A stretch of 64,000 bases of DNA. Source: an uncultured Lachnospiraceae bacterium (GTDB taxonomy: Bacteria; Bacillota; Clostridia; Lachnospirales; Lachnospiraceae). Of this stretch, positions 47,131 to 57,168 are shown one piece after another; the first letter of the stretch is position 1; each line of letters starts with the position of its first letter. The position numbers and the translations under genes are program-made. Below the pieces are notes generated by a model that saw only the letters and a program-made list of their open reading frames with translations, searched no databases and had not been told where the DNA came from. The stretch lies in contig CANRWO010000005.1 of NCBI GenBank assembly GCA_947643615.1, positions 1 through 64,000 of the forward strand, given 5' to 3'.

Positions 47131-50100
47131 TCATTGGTTTCTCCGGTCTTTTTTCTTCAGCAGGGCAGAGGTATCCAACGCTTGGGGTTCCTGCTTTTTC
47201 TCCCCTTGGGAGAGTTTCTTCCGTTTTTTATTATTTTCTTTGCTATTTTCTTTGTTATTTTCTTTGTCGGGCACGTCCCGCCCGCTCTCTCTGCTGCCGG
47301 CCGCGTCCGCTTCGCCGGGTTCCGCCCCGCTGCCGGCCGTACCCATACTCCCGGGGGCCGCCAGGCTGTCAGAACAGGTATCCGCTTTGCCCCCCGCCTT
47401 TATTTGGGGGCCGCTCCCCTTCGTCCCGGAGCTTCCCTGTCTGAGACGTGACAGACGCCCTGCAGCCGAACGATACAGCTTCGTATTCTGTGGAAGGAAG
47501 TGGAACCTGCGGAATGCAATGTCCATGACAAACCATAGTACCGACAACAGGATCAGCCATTTCGTCAGATCATACCGCTCCCTTGCCCCGCTCTTTCTCT
47601 GCCGCCAAAAGTCCTCCTCCGGTGCAAGCTGCTTTCCGTACCGCTCAACAAAACCTGTAAATGCCGCTGTGCCAACATCAAATTTATATTCATCCGAATA
47701 CTGCACCGCCATGGCGGTTGTAACGGAATTGGTGATATTCCCGCCATCCGTCCGGCGTACGCTTAATTGGTAGATCCCGGTGATGTCCGTATCCAGCTTC
47801 GCCTCATAGACCCCCGGTGCAGAGGCTTGCAGCGGCGCCGTTTGTGTATTTCCCTGAGGATCGGTGTACACTGCCTCCACCTTGGTCTGCTCACCGAAAT
47901 CCAGCGCGTCATAGACGATACTGGTGTATCCCCCGGCGGTAGCCACATCCACCCTGTCCTGGCCGATGGTTGCATTTCCTACACTGTAGTCAATGACACG
48001 TTTCCAAAGCTGCACATAGTCGCTTTCTCCCGCATATCCTGCCGTCCACTGGTTTGTCACATCCGTATTCCAAGCCACGGTATGGCCCAGGCCATACTGC
48101 ATCACGGTAAGCACCGGATCGTCCTTCTCGGAAGCGATCAGCACATGAGAGGCACTTTTGGGCGTGGCGCTGATATAACCGTAAATAACGGGCCATCCGT
48201 TCTCAAACAATCCCCTTGTGATCTCATTTCCGGTATTGACCGCCAGGCCGAAGGTTCCGTTCTGCAGATAAGTGTCTCCGCTTAAGAATACCTCCTGGGC
48301 AAATATCTTAGGGATATCGGCAGCCATATCGGAATAATAATAGCGCCCGCCACAATTGTCCGCAAGCCGCTCCAGAAGTTTTGCATCCGAACCTTCCCCC
48401 ACCGCCACTGTAGACAGGGTCACGTTCCCGTCCGAATACGCCGTTATAATATCATTGTAATTGCTGCTCTCCCCCTGGCCGTCCGTCAAAAGGACTACAT
48501 GACGGATGCTCACATCCTGACAGGACAACGCTCCGTTCAGCGCCGCCCACAAAGCAGGCTGTATTGAGGTTCCCCCGCCCTCCGCAATGGTCTCAATCTG
48601 TGCCTTGATGGTCTCCTTGTCGGACGCTTGGGTAGGCTCCACAACCCAGCTGTAGGTATCGTCAAAGGTAACCACTCCCACATAATCCTTGCTGCGCATT
48701 TGATCCACTGCCGTCTCCGCAGCAGTGATGGCCAGGTCAAGGCTGGTGGCGCCGGTTCCGGTGGCCGATCCCATGCTGCCGGAATGGTCAATGACCATAA
48801 TCATTACCGTGGTGGGTACCTCGTCCACGCCCCGCAGCTCCATATCCACCGGCAGCACGGTATCCAGCGCCGTCTCACGGTACCCGCCCAGGGCATAGCT
48901 GTCCTCGCCACCCATGCAGATAAGTCCACAGCCGTAATCTTTTACATAGGTCTCTATATTTTCCAGAAATCCCTTGGGCAGATCCGACAGAAACACATTC
49001 TCCAGCAGAACGCTCTTATATTGCAACAGTTCCTCCAGGGAATCCGGTGCGTTGATGGCGGAAACTACGCTGTAATTGCTCCCTGCGCTGCGGAGCACGT
49101 TCTCAAACTGGCTGCTGTCCTCTCGCATTCCTGACACAAGCAGCACCTTGGGCACGGAATCCACCACCGAGTAAGCGTGATAGCTGTCGTTCTCCCCACA
49201 GGTATCCCCGGCAGCCACCACCCTGACCTCAAAGCTCTCCACATTCTCACCTGTCACCTGCTGCTGGAACCGGAACTGATTCCTGCCCCGGTTCAGATGA
49301 ACGTCATAGCCTTCCCTCTGCATGGAACCCATCCAGATCTGAATCTGGGCATCGGTCTCATAATTGCTCTCCACCGTCACGGTCATGGAATAGGAATCTC
49401 CCTGGTAGAGGTAGCTGGGAAGCTCCACATTCTCCACATAAGCGTCCTGCCCCTGCCCGGTCTCATAAACCAGGGCCAAAAGCTCCACCTGCCTTGCCAC
49501 CAGTGCAGAAGCCGTAGCTGAAAGGCTTCCCTTCGTCTCCCTGCCGTCGGTAAGGATCACCACCCTCCCGGCCCTGTCCACAGGAATCATGGCCAGCGCC
49601 CTGGACATGGCATCCTCGAAATTGGTGGCCTCCTTATCCGGCAATGACATGATATGTGAGAAATGGTCTTCCCTGGTCAGAAATTGCTCCACAAGAGAAT
49701 TTTTCCCGAAAGTCACAATGCCATATTGGTTATCTCCGGGCATTCCCTGTATGGCTTCCTCCAAGTACTCCTCCATTGCCCCCAGGTTCTGGGCGTTGCT
49801 GTTGGATATGTCCACTAAGAAAACGGTGGTATTTAACCCTTTGCGTGTATTCACGGAAAATCCCAGCAAAGCCAGGACAAGCAGGATTACCCCCACCGCC
49901 CGCACTGCCAGATAAAATTTTCCCCTGTAACGCATCTGCCGCACATACAGGATCCATTCTGCCGCCATAAGAAACAGGGCCAGCGCCAGCACTGCATTTC
50001 GCAGCTGCTTTTTCACAAGCTGTCCCGCCAAGGCTGTCCCGCCGGCGGTCCCTTCCGCCGTGATCCGCCCGTCCGACTCTTTCCCTGTGGCAAAACGCAC

Positions 50101-51780
50101 CACATAGCTCTCCGTAAGGTCACCGGCTTCCACCTGATACAAACCTGCCTTGGCAGTTTCCGCCGTCAACACCCCCACATCAAAATCCGCCTGGGGATGG
50201 AACAATACCGCCTCCCCTGCCTCATATACATTATCCGCCAAGAGGGAAGTCTCCCCCAAAAAACGGACTGCATTCGCTATAAATACCGGGAACTCCGCCT
50301 TTAGAGGGAAATCCGATTCCCGAATATCAAAACCGACGACAATTTCCTTTCTTCCATCGTGTTCGCCGTAATATCCGGCGCACTGCTCCCCCGCCCAGAG
50401 AAACCCTGTTCCCCAGGACGGTATCTCATACACCCTTGTTTCGTTGACACCGATCAGAAAAGACGGCAATCCGGCCGTAAGCTCACAGCTATCCACTGTG
50501 AGCATAACCCTCTCTACCGTGGCAGATGCATTCTCCTCCCCGTAAAACACCAGGCGGTCCCCGTCTTCCGCCGTGCCGTTTTCCGCTCCCGCATCATAAA
50601 TACGAACGGCCTGGGATTCTTCCGAAAGCAAGCCGGGACTGCTTATCTTGGCCAAATCCATTCCCGCAGCCGCCTGATACGCTTTCTCGATGTAAGTGTT
50701 CCCGCTCCCCACAAGCACGGCTTCCATCCGCCTTACCTGCGCCGGAACAGCATATGCGATATTGTCTTCCGCAAGGGAATCGGCTCCGGCCCCTCCTTCA
50801 AACCGCACGGAACCTACCTCGCTGCGAAGCGGCTCCCCCTGCCACTCAAATGCATCAAAATAGCACAGGGCAGTCTCCCCCGGAGGAAGTTCCAGACGTT
50901 TGACCTGGAGCAGCTGATTTCCCTCGTAAAGACTGACCTCCATGGAAGCCTCCGCGTCACTGTAATTGGTGACACTGGAGGCACAGGTAATGACAGGGTT
51001 CCCGGCCTCTGCTCCGGAAGGCTCCGGCTCCGCTTCCCCCTGGGGTGTTCCTGCCATGTCCGCATCCCGCTCTACATAAGAAAGAAAATTATTGGACACA
51101 TTACTCACGGCGTTCCCCATCACAAGCACCTGGGCATCAAAATATCCGGAAAAGCTCATTGCCTCCTCTGCGCCGCTGCCGTCAGTGAACAGGATCACTT
51201 CCGTCCCTGCGCCGCCTTCCCCTGATTCCTCCCCGGCGCCCCGAAGAGTCTCTACCACACTCTCGGCGTCCGGCAGGTTCCCTGCCCCGTCGCAGCACTC
51301 TACCTGGCCTAAAGCAGCATACAGGCTGCTCTTATCTTTCACGCCCACTGCCAGGAGGTCCGTCCCCGTACAGTCATTGGTGACAATGGAAAAGGCCGTC
51401 CCCTCGGAAGCGGCAATCAGGCTCCTTGCCTGTTCCAGCGCCTCCTCCATGCGGGTCCTGCCGTTTCCCGTGTCATGCTGCATACTGCCACTGGTATCCA
51501 GCACAAGGATCACATTCCCCCTGTCCCTGCCCTCTCTGCGTATATAGGGGGACATCAGCGCCAGCACCAACAGCAATAGAATCAGGATCTGGAGGTACAT
51601 GAGAATATTATGGATAAACTTCTCCAAAAATGTCTTGGACTGCTGGTTGCGGAACAGCTTCTCCCACAACAGATTAGAAGAGATCCTGTAATCCTTTCCC
51701 TTCGGTTTTAATAAGTATAAAATAATCACCACCGGCACCGACAAAAGCAGCGCCAGGGGCCATAGACTCTCAAATATCAT
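47131..51780 (-). CDS. Giant membrane protein with three VWA domains (BatA-like + GATase-like fusion)
   Basis: This 1549-residue envelope protein reads as two usual proteins fused. Part one: BatA-type N-terminus with two membrane helices (about 5-25, 55-78), VWA1 (MIDAS DTSGS near 93), an extracellular beta region, and two helices (about 605-650). Part two: VWA2 (DISNS near 655), an Ig-like segment, a glutamine-amidotransferase-like segment (about 885-965) interrupted by VWA3 (DHSGS near 994), a beta region and a last helix near 1410, then a Ser/Gly and Lys/Glu/Asn-rich cytoplasmic tail of about 110 residues. All three MIDAS motifs are intact, so metal-dependent binding is expected. It overlaps the DUF58 gene by 11 bp. 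Partners are MoxR and DUF58. Confidence 0.9.
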   Translation of the reverse strand: MIFESLWPLALLLSVPVVIILYLLKPKGKDYRISSNLLWEKLFRNQQSKTFLEKFIHNILMYLQILILLLLVLALMSPYIRREGRDRGNVILVLDTSGSMQHDTGNGRTRMEEALEQARSLIAASEGTAFSIVTNDCTGTDLLAVGVKDKSSLYAALGQVECCDGAGNLPDAESVVETLRGAGEESGEGGAGTEVILFTDGSGAEEAMSFSGYFDAQVLVMGNAVSNVSNNFLSYVERDADMAGTPQGEAEPEPSGAEAGNPVITCASSVTNYSDAEASMEVSLYEGNQLLQVKRLELPPGETALCYFDAFEWQGEPLRSEVGSVRFEGGAGADSLAEDNIAYAVPAQVRRMEAVLVGSGNTYIEKAYQAAAGMDLAKISSPGLLSEESQAVRIYDAGAENGTAEDGDRLVFYGEENASATVERVMLTVDSCELTAGLPSFLIGVNETRVYEIPSWGTGFLWAGEQCAGYYGEHDGRKEIVVGFDIRESDFPLKAEFPVFIANAVRFLGETSLLADNVYEAGEAVLFHPQADFDVGVLTAETAKAGLYQVEAGDLTESYVVRFATGKESDGRITAEGTAGGTALAGQLVKKQLRNAVLALALFLMAAEWILYVRQMRYRGKFYLAVRAVGVILLVLALLGFSVNTRKGLNTTVFLVDISNSNAQNLGAMEEYLEEAIQGMPGDNQYGIVTFGKNSLVEQFLTREDHFSHIMSLPDKEATNFEDAMSRALAMIPVDRAGRVVILTDGRETKGSLSATASALVARQVELLALVYETGQGQDAYVENVELPSYLYQGDSYSMTVTVESNYETDAQIQIWMGSMQREGYDVHLNRGRNQFRFQQQVTGENVESFEVRVVAAGDTCGENDSYHAYSVVDSVPKVLLVSGMREDSSQFENVLRSAGSNYSVVSAINAPDSLEELLQYKSVLLENVFLSDLPKGFLENIETYVKDYGCGLICMGGEDSYALGGYRETALDTVLPVDMELRGVDEVPTTVMIMVIDHSGSMGSATGTGATSLDLAITAAETAVDQMRSKDYVGVVTFDDTYSWVVEPTQASDKETIKAQIETIAEGGGTSIQPALWAALNGALSCQDVSIRHVVLLTDGQGESSNYNDIITAYSDGNVTLSTVAVGEGSDAKLLERLADNCGGRYYYSDMAADIPKIFAQEVFLSGDTYLQNGTFGLAVNTGNEITRGLFENGWPVIYGYISATPKSASHVLIASEKDDPVLTVMQYGLGHTVAWNTDVTNQWTAGYAGESDYVQLWKRVIDYSVGNATIGQDRVDVATAGGYTSIVYDALDFGEQTKVEAVYTDPQGNTQTAPLQASAPGVYEAKLDTDITGIYQLSVRRTDGGNITNSVTTAMAVQYSDEYKFDVGTAAFTGFVERYGKQLAPEEDFWRQRKSGARERYDLTKWLILLSVLWFVMDIAFRRFHFLPQNTKLYRSAAGRLSRLRQGSSGTKGSGPQIKAGGKADTCSDSLAAPGSMGTAGSGAEPGEADAAGSRESGRDVPDKENNKENSKENNKKRKKLSQGEKKQEPQALDTSALLKKKDRRNQ

Positions 51781-52648
51781 ATATCACCCTTAAATCCTGG
51801 AACACAAGCTGGTTCCTGTCCCTTCCGGTATCACAGATCACATAAGCGCCCCTTCCTGCGGCACAGCCCTTTTTCATCCGTTCCGTGAGACGGTTCAGTT
51901 CCCTCTCATATAGGTCGATGGATTTGGCATCCACCGTCAGGCGGAGTGTGTTTTCCGTCTCAGAATCAATCAGGTTCAGTGCGCCCTCCAGTGTAATGCG
52001 CAGCTCCTCCGAGGCCAAAGTATGGAGGATCACCGGGCGCTGCTTACAATAATCCAGATATTGCAGCAGCTTCTCATAGGCTGCATTATTCTCATCCAGC
52101 ATATCGGAGTGCAGGAAATCGCTGATCAGCACTGTTACCCCCGGCCCTCTTCGCTGTATTTTCTTCACTGCGGAAAGCATATCCGCCTCCCCGGAAAAAG
52201 TAAGCTTCTCCAACCAATGAAGCACCTTTGGGAAAGCATTTTTCCCGCCGCCGACGGAAAGTGCCCTGCCCATATCCTTCACATCATAGAGCAGCAGCCT
52301 GTCCATGTTGTTCAGCGCCAGGAAACCCACTGCCGCCGCCAGATCCCTTGCCAGCTCCGCCTTGCTCTTGGCGCCGTAATCCATGGACGCACTGGTATCA
52401 ATAAGGACGGAGACCACAGCCTCCTTCTCCTCCATATACTCACGGATATATAATTTGTCCAGCCTGGCATATACGTTCCAGTCCATACGGCGCAGATCAT
52501 CCCCCGGCATATATTCCCGAAAGTCCGAAAATTCCGCGGAGATTCCCTTTTGTACCGACTTGCGGTTGCCGGACATATTCAGGCTGCTCTTGTGGGACAT
52601 CCTAAGCTGCAGCCGTGACAATGTGTCATAAAATTTTGAATCAAGCAT
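51770..52648 (-). CDS. DUF58 family protein (VWA-like)
   Basis: This 292-residue protein has the DUF58 signature FSDFREYMPGDDLRRMDWNVYARLDKLYI in shortened view FREYMPGDD and RMDWNVYAR, and a VWA-type fold with LIDTSASMDYG. There is no membrane helix. DUF58 proteins are almost always encoded next to MoxR ATPases and BatA-type proteins, as here: moxR lies 146 bp upstream and the triple-VWA gene overlaps the end. It probably links the AAA+ ATPase to the membrane protein. AAAGGA is about 11 nt before the start codon. Confidence 0.92.
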   Translation of the reverse strand: MLDSKFYDTLSRLQLRMSHKSSLNMSGNRKSVQKGISAEFSDFREYMPGDDLRRMDWNVYARLDKLYIREYMEEKEAVVSVLIDTSASMDYGAKSKAELARDLAAAVGFLALNNMDRLLLYDVKDMGRALSVGGGKNAFPKVLHWLEKLTFSGEADMLSAVKKIQRRGPGVTVLISDFLHSDMLDENNAAYEKLLQYLDYCKQRPVILHTLASEELRITLEGALNLIDSETENTLRLTVDAKSIDLYERELNRLTERMKKGCAAGRGAYVICDTGRDRNQLVFQDLRVIYDI

Positions 52649-52794
52649 ACCTATTCATATCCTTTGGCCTAAAATTCCGCCTCTTTCCCGCCTTCTTTTC
52701 CATGGGGCATCCCACCGGAAAGGGACTTCTGGCAAATTGTGTTCCATCCTGCTACATTTGAAAGATATCTCATTGGGCCCGTGCTTCTGTAAGC

Positions 52795-53745
52795 TTATGA
52801 ATAGCAGGGTTTCTCTGCTATGATCTGCCGCACCACATCATCCTCCGTGACACCCTCCGAAATGGCATCAAAGCTTAGCAATATGCGATGGCGGAGCACC
52901 GGATAGGCCACACTCTGCACATCCTCAAAAGAAACGTTCAGCCGCCCCTCCATAAATGCCCTTGCCCTGGACCCACGGATCAATGCCTGCGCCGCACGGG
53001 GACTTGCACCCTCCCTGATATACGGGTTCTCCTCGTGGGTAGCCATCACAAGGTCCAGGATATAGTTCATCACCGCATCCGCAACAGGAATCTGTGAAAT
53101 TAATTTCCTCGCTTCCAGAAGTTCTTCCCTTTTCAATACATTCCGTATTTCCGGCGCTTCTTTCCCTTCAGTAAGTTCCACGATCCCCCGCAGTTCTTCC
53201 TTGCTGGGGAACTTCACTAATATTTTAAACAAAAACCGGTCCAGCTGCGCCTCCGGCAGCGGATAGGTCCCTTCCTGCTCTATGGGGTTCTGGGTGGCAA
53301 GCACCAGAAAAGGTTCCTCCAGGGTATGGCTCTCATTTCCCACCGTCACCGTGTGTTCCTGCATGGCTTCCAACAGGGCGGACTGGGTCTTGGGCGTGGC
53401 ACGGTTGATCTCGTCCGCAAGCACCAGATTAGCAAAAACAGGCCCCTTCTCGAACCGGAAACTGCTCTTCCCCTCGTCCTTTACCATAATGTTAGTCCCA
53501 GTCACATCACTGGGCATCAGATCCGGAGTAAACTGGATCCGCTTAAAGGAAAGCAGGAACACCTTGCCGATGGTCCGCACCAGCATGGTCTTACCCAGTC
53601 CCGGCATCCCCTCAAGAAGCACATTCCCGCCGGAAAGCAGCGCCAACATGACCTGGCGGATAATCTCCCTCTGGCCAATGATCCCTTTTCCGATCTCCTG
53701 CTCGCATTCCATGATCTTCTGCTGATATAATTCGATTTCTGACAT
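52795..53745 (-). CDS. MoxR family AAA+ ATPase
   Basis: This ATPase of 316 residues is a chaperone-like motor. Walker A GMPGLGKTMLV (about residue 45), Walker B LVLADEINRA, sensor 1 LATQNPIEQEGTYPLPEAQLDRF in part (ATQNPIEQEG) and sensor 2 GASPRAAQALIRG are all present. AAGGAGG stands 5 nt before the ATG. With DUF58 and VWA proteins it forms the MoxR-VWA module, known in relatives (RavA-ViaA, Bat) for assembly or activation of client proteins. The client here is unknown. Confidence 0.95.
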   Translation of the reverse strand: MSEIELYQQKIMECEQEIGKGIIGQREIIRQVMLALLSGGNVLLEGMPGLGKTMLVRTIGKVFLLSFKRIQFTPDLMPSDVTGTNIMVKDEGKSSFRFEKGPVFANLVLADEINRATPKTQSALLEAMQEHTVTVGNESHTLEEPFLVLATQNPIEQEGTYPLPEAQLDRFLFKILVKFPSKEELRGIVELTEGKEAPEIRNVLKREELLEARKLISQIPVADAVMNYILDLVMATHEENPYIREGASPRAAQALIRGSRARAFMEGRLNVSFEDVQSVAYPVLRHRILLSFDAISEGVTEDDVVRQIIAEKPCYS

Positions 53746-53789
53746 GGCGTCCTCCTTATTGCCCTTTCTCTTACTTTCCGGTCTCCTTA

Positions 53790-55175
53790 CTACTTATTCA
53801 GGCTCTCAAAATAATCCCTTATGACCGGCTCCATGCCGCTGGGATACCTGCCGTTTGCGATTCCTTCATAGGCGCTGTCCGTATACTCCCCGATGACGGA
53901 ATTATAGTCCACATGGTCACCCTCCCAGGCAAGGCCGTTCTGCTGGCGGAAATAGTCCGAATCCTGGTGGCCGTTTTTATTGCCGTTCAAAGCCGGGTCA
54001 TTGGCAACCGCATTGGGGATGCTCACATAATCATGGGCCGTGTCACTGCTGCCGGTTCCCCGGCCGTTTCCGCCGTTGCCGCTGCCATTTCCCTGTCCTT
54101 GGCCGTTTCCAGTTCCGTTGCCCTGGCCATTCCCATTTCCCTGGCCGTTTCCAGTTCCGTTGCCCTGGCCATTCCCATTTCCCTGGCCGTTTCCGTTCCC
54201 ATCGCCCTGGCCTTGGCCGTTTCCGTCATTCTGTCCGTTACCATTGGTACCGTTCTGTCCGTTGCCGTCTCCCTGCCCTCCGTTGCCGTCCCCGGATTCC
54301 TTTCCGTCGCCGTTCTCACCGCCGGAGCCTGGAGTCCCGCCGGATGCCAGCTGGGATCCGTTCTGGTTTGCCATGGCCCTGGCCAATGCTTCCGCACCGG
54401 CAACCCCGGCCGCATCCGGGTTGCTTAGCTGGCCGGCAAGGTTCTCCAGGCTCTTTGCCGCCTGCTCATATTTATAGTCCAGCCGTTCCGTGGCGGCGGC
54501 AAGGCTCTCCCATGAATTTGTCTTTGCCAGCTCCTCCCGGGATAGCTCCATGGCATCCATCATCTCCTGGAGCATTGCCTTTTGCTCTTCCGTCAGGCTG
54601 TCCATATCCACGCCCTCCAGGGCGTCCACAAGTTCCTCCAGTTCTTCCTGCTCTTCCTTCGCCTGCTCCTGGACCTGATGGCGAAGCTGCGCCTGGCTCC
54701 GCACAAGAGAGGGGATGAAACCTAAGCCGACGACCACTGCCAGGGACAGGAACAATGCCAGCACATGCCGCACATCCGGCCACAGAGATATTTTGATCCG
54801 TTCACGGATGCGGTCATAATGAACCTGTGCGTCCTGTCTCTGAAGCCGGGCAAATTCGTGGCTGCTGTCCATCTGCTCATAAGCTGTGATCATGCGCTCT
54901 TTTAACCCGAAAGAATCCAGCCTGCCTGCCGCCTGTTTCATATCCGCCCGTTTGTACAGGGCATAGCCAATCCCTGCCAAAAGTCCTGCCCCAAAGCAAA
55001 GTCCGGCAGCCAAATGCACATAGTAGAATTCCCACACCAGAGATGCCAGTTCGCAGAGCATCGCAAAAATCCCGCCCGCCGCGGCAAATAAAATGCCACA
55101 GTCAATGAGCTTTGCCATATTCATTTTACGTCTGCACGCTTTTATCCGGCATAACAGATATTCTTTGCTGTCCAT
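53790..55175 (-). CDS. Membrane protein with coiled coil and Gly/Asn/Gln-rich repeats
   Basis: I do not recognise a family. The 461-residue protein has two N-terminal membrane helices (about 20-45, 50-70), a cytoplasmic or outside helix-rich part, a third helix (about 128-148), an acidic coiled-coil stretch (EEQEELEELVDALEG), then about 100 residues made almost only of Gly, Asn, Gln, Asp and Thr (about 275-380), and a short ordered C-terminus. Within that part a 42-bp unit encoding 14 residues is duplicated exactly (54109-54192). The gene sits between the ABC-2 permease and moxR in the same leftward cluster. Confidence 0.8.
   Translation of the reverse strand: MDSKEYLLCRIKACRRKMNMAKLIDCGILFAAAGGIFAMLCELASLVWEFYYVHLAAGLCFGAGLLAGIGYALYKRADMKQAAGRLDSFGLKERMITAYEQMDSSHEFARLQRQDAQVHYDRIRERIKISLWPDVRHVLALFLSLAVVVGLGFIPSLVRSQAQLRHQVQEQAKEEQEELEELVDALEGVDMDSLTEEQKAMLQEMMDAMELSREELAKTNSWESLAAATERLDYKYEQAAKSLENLAGQLSNPDAAGVAGAEALARAMANQNGSQLASGGTPGSGGENGDGKESGDGNGGQGDGNGQNGTNGNGQNDGNGQGQGDGNGNGQGNGNGQGNGTGNGQGNGNGQGNGTGNGQGQGNGSGNGGNGRGTGSSDTAHDYVSIPNAVANDPALNGNKNGHQDSDYFRQQNGLAWEGDHVDYNSVIGEYTDSAYEGIANGRYPSGMEPVIRDYFESLNK
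54109..54192. repeat. Exact tandem 42-bp duplication in the Gly/Asn/Gln-rich gene
   Basis: Two identical 42-bp units (54109-54150 and 54151-54192) each encode 14 residues of the pattern NGQGNGNGQGNGTG. Shorter imperfect units continue on both sides (about 54060-54270). Being a multiple of three, changes in copy number keep the reading frame. Confidence 0.9.
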
Positions 55176-55271
55176 AACTCACCATCCCTGTTCCATACAC
55201 ATCCTGCAGCTTTTTATGCCACCCAAAAAATCCTGTCATTTTCCCCACATACCAAATGTCATTCACACCCT

Positions 55272-56225
55272 TTAGCCTTGTATTCCTTTTTCAGCCAGTT
55301 TCTTCGCTTTCCTTTTGACAGGATTGATACGCTTTGCCGCAAGCCAGAGAAACAGGAATGAAACGGCAATAAACAGAACCGTAGAAACAATCATCCACCA
55401 ATATCCCGTAGTCACAAGATTGATAGGTCCTGCAGTCTGCGTGATGCCCGTCATGCTTGTGATATCATTTACCAGGGATTGCCCTGCCATGACCCGGCAG
55501 AAAAACTCTACCAGATACATCACCGGATTCAGCAGCAGCAATAGGAAGAAGTTCTCGCGGTAGCTGTATATAATACCCCCTGATGTAACCGTCATGGGAG
55601 TCGTCGAAATATAAGAGGAATAAGCGCCCATGTATTCCACCAAAAGGATGGGCAGAACCGTCCCTACAAAAAATATGAGGTAGAAGCCGTAAGCCATAAT
55701 GACCGCGCTGACGCTCCTCTTACAAAGCGAAGAACATAAGATCCCGATGCTTGCCGCAAAAAACGACAGGAGAAGTGCCACCGCCAGGAACCAGAACAGA
55801 TAACTCCACGACATACCGCCAACCACAAAGGATAATGCCATAATGGGCATACTGGCAGTCACAAAAAGCATACTCTGCACAATTGCCGTCATCACCTTCC
55901 CCATAATAATTGTAAAAGGCGTCATGCTGGTAGTCATCATAATATCAAAGGTCTGCCGCTCTTTCTCCCCCGATATGGCAGAAGCGGTTCTGACAGGCAC
56001 GATCAGCCCCAGGATCACCAGCTGGGTGACTGCAAGGACGGGATACAGCCATACCAGGTTGCTGTATAGATTGTTGGTGGAGTACTGGCTCTCCTCATGG
56101 ATGATCAGCATGGCAAGGAAAAAGACAAGCGCCAGGATCAGCTCATAGGCAAACACCCCCCAGCAGATCTTCATACTGCGGGACTGCACTCTCACATCTT
56201 TCTTAATGATTGGATTCAGCCGCAT
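55272..56225 (-). CDS. ABC-2 type transporter permease
   Basis: This membrane protein of about 317 residues has six or seven hydrophobic helices and the typical segment SAISGEKERQTFDIMMTT after the second helix. It is the permease partner of the ATPase encoded just upstream, whose gene it overlaps by 23 bp. The start at 56225 follows GGGGGA by 8 nt. Together with the GldG-like protein this resembles the Gld/Nos-type ABC-2 exporters. The cargo cannot be read from the sequence. Confidence 0.9.
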   Translation of the reverse strand: MRLNPIIKKDVRVQSRSMKICWGVFAYELILALVFFLAMLIIHEESQYSTNNLYSNLVWLYPVLAVTQLVILGLIVPVRTASAISGEKERQTFDIMMTTSMTPFTIIMGKVMTAIVQSMLFVTASMPIMALSFVVGGMSWSYLFWFLAVALLLSFFAASIGILCSSLCKRSVSAVIMAYGFYLIFFVGTVLPILLVEYMGAYSSYISTTPMTVTSGGIIYSYRENFFLLLLLNPVMYLVEFFCRVMAGQSLVNDITSMTGITQTAGPINLVTTGYWWMIVSTVLFIAVSFLFLWLAAKRINPVKRKAKKLAEKGIQG

Positions 56226-57168
56226 TCTCCATTCCCCCTTTCTGTTCCTCATCATTGTCCGTGACCTGCATAAACAGCGTTTCCAGGCTGCCCTCCTGCT
56301 TGTGGAAGCCAGTCACAACAACATCATGGGCAATCATTTCCCCTATCATTTTAGCAATTTCCTGCTTGGTCAGCGTATGGGTTAGCTTTATCTCCCTCTC
56401 GCCCACAGATGTGACCTTTACTCCCGCATGCTCGTTTGCTATGCGTAACGCCGTTTCCTGCCCTTCCTCCAGTGTGATGATCAACTGGTTGCTCCCAAAC
56501 ACGCTGTCCATGACATCCTCAATCTGACCGGACGCCACCAGGTTTCCATGATCCATTATTCCGATGCTGTTACACATCTCCGAAAGTTCCGATAATATAT
56601 GGGAACTGATTACAATTGTCTTACCCATGCTCTTTAAATTCAGCAGAAGCTCCTTCATCTCCACCCTGGCCCTGGGATCCAGGCCGGAATTGGGTTCGTC
56701 CAGAACCAGAAGGGCAGGATTATGGATCAATGCCCTTGCCACACACAGCCTCTGTTTCATACCACGGGAAAGGGTATCCACAAAGACCTCCTTTTTGTCC
56801 GAAAGGTTCACAAGCTCCAAAAGGTCATCGGAAATCCGCTGGATCTCCTTGGAACCCATTCGGTACATGGAACCATAAAAGTCCATATATTCGTTCACCT
56901 TCAGATTATCATACACGCCGAAAAAGTCCGGCACATAGCCGATCTGTTTCTTAATCTCCTTCTGGTGCGTCAGCACGTCCACGCCATTAATCGTGATATT
57001 TCCGGCAGAAGGCAGCATTAACCCGCAAACCATACGGATCGTGGTGGTCTTGCCTGCTCCGTTGGGCCCCACAAACCCAAACAGATCCCCCTGTGGAATA
57101 TGGAGCGACAGATTTTTGACAGCCTGAAATTTACCGTAGTTTTTATATAAATGATCAATTTGAAGCAT
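56203..57168 (-). CDS. ABC-2 transporter ATP-binding protein
   Basis: This ATPase of about 321 residues has Walker A GPNGAGKTTTIR, signature LSRGMKQRL, Walker B LLVLDEPNSGLDP and switch His ISSHILSEL, then a C-terminal extension of about 100 residues as in GldA/NosF-type ATPases. The start at 57168 has GGGGGTG upstream and overlaps the end of the GldG-like gene by 14 bp; longer frames lack a binding site and lie inside that gene. Tight overlap with both neighbours indicates one translation unit. Confidence 0.94.
   Translation of the reverse strand: MLQIDHLYKNYGKFQAVKNLSLHIPQGDLFGFVGPNGAGKTTTIRMVCGLMLPSAGNITINGVDVLTHQKEIKKQIGYVPDFFGVYDNLKVNEYMDFYGSMYRMGSKEIQRISDDLLELVNLSDKKEVFVDTLSRGMKQRLCVARALIHNPALLVLDEPNSGLDPRARVEMKELLLNLKSMGKTIVISSHILSELSEMCNSIGIMDHGNLVASGQIEDVMDSVFGSNQLIITLEEGQETALRIANEHAGVKVTSVGEREIKLTHTLTKQEIAKMIGEMIAHDVVVTGFHKQEGSLETLFMQVTDNDEEQKGGMENAAESNH

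Noticed and set aside
54060..54270. Repeated blocks that might be a CRISPR array
   Set aside because: The repeats are in-frame coding units of the Gly/Asn/Gln-rich gene without spacers. The same applies to the 42-bp units at 60420-60860.
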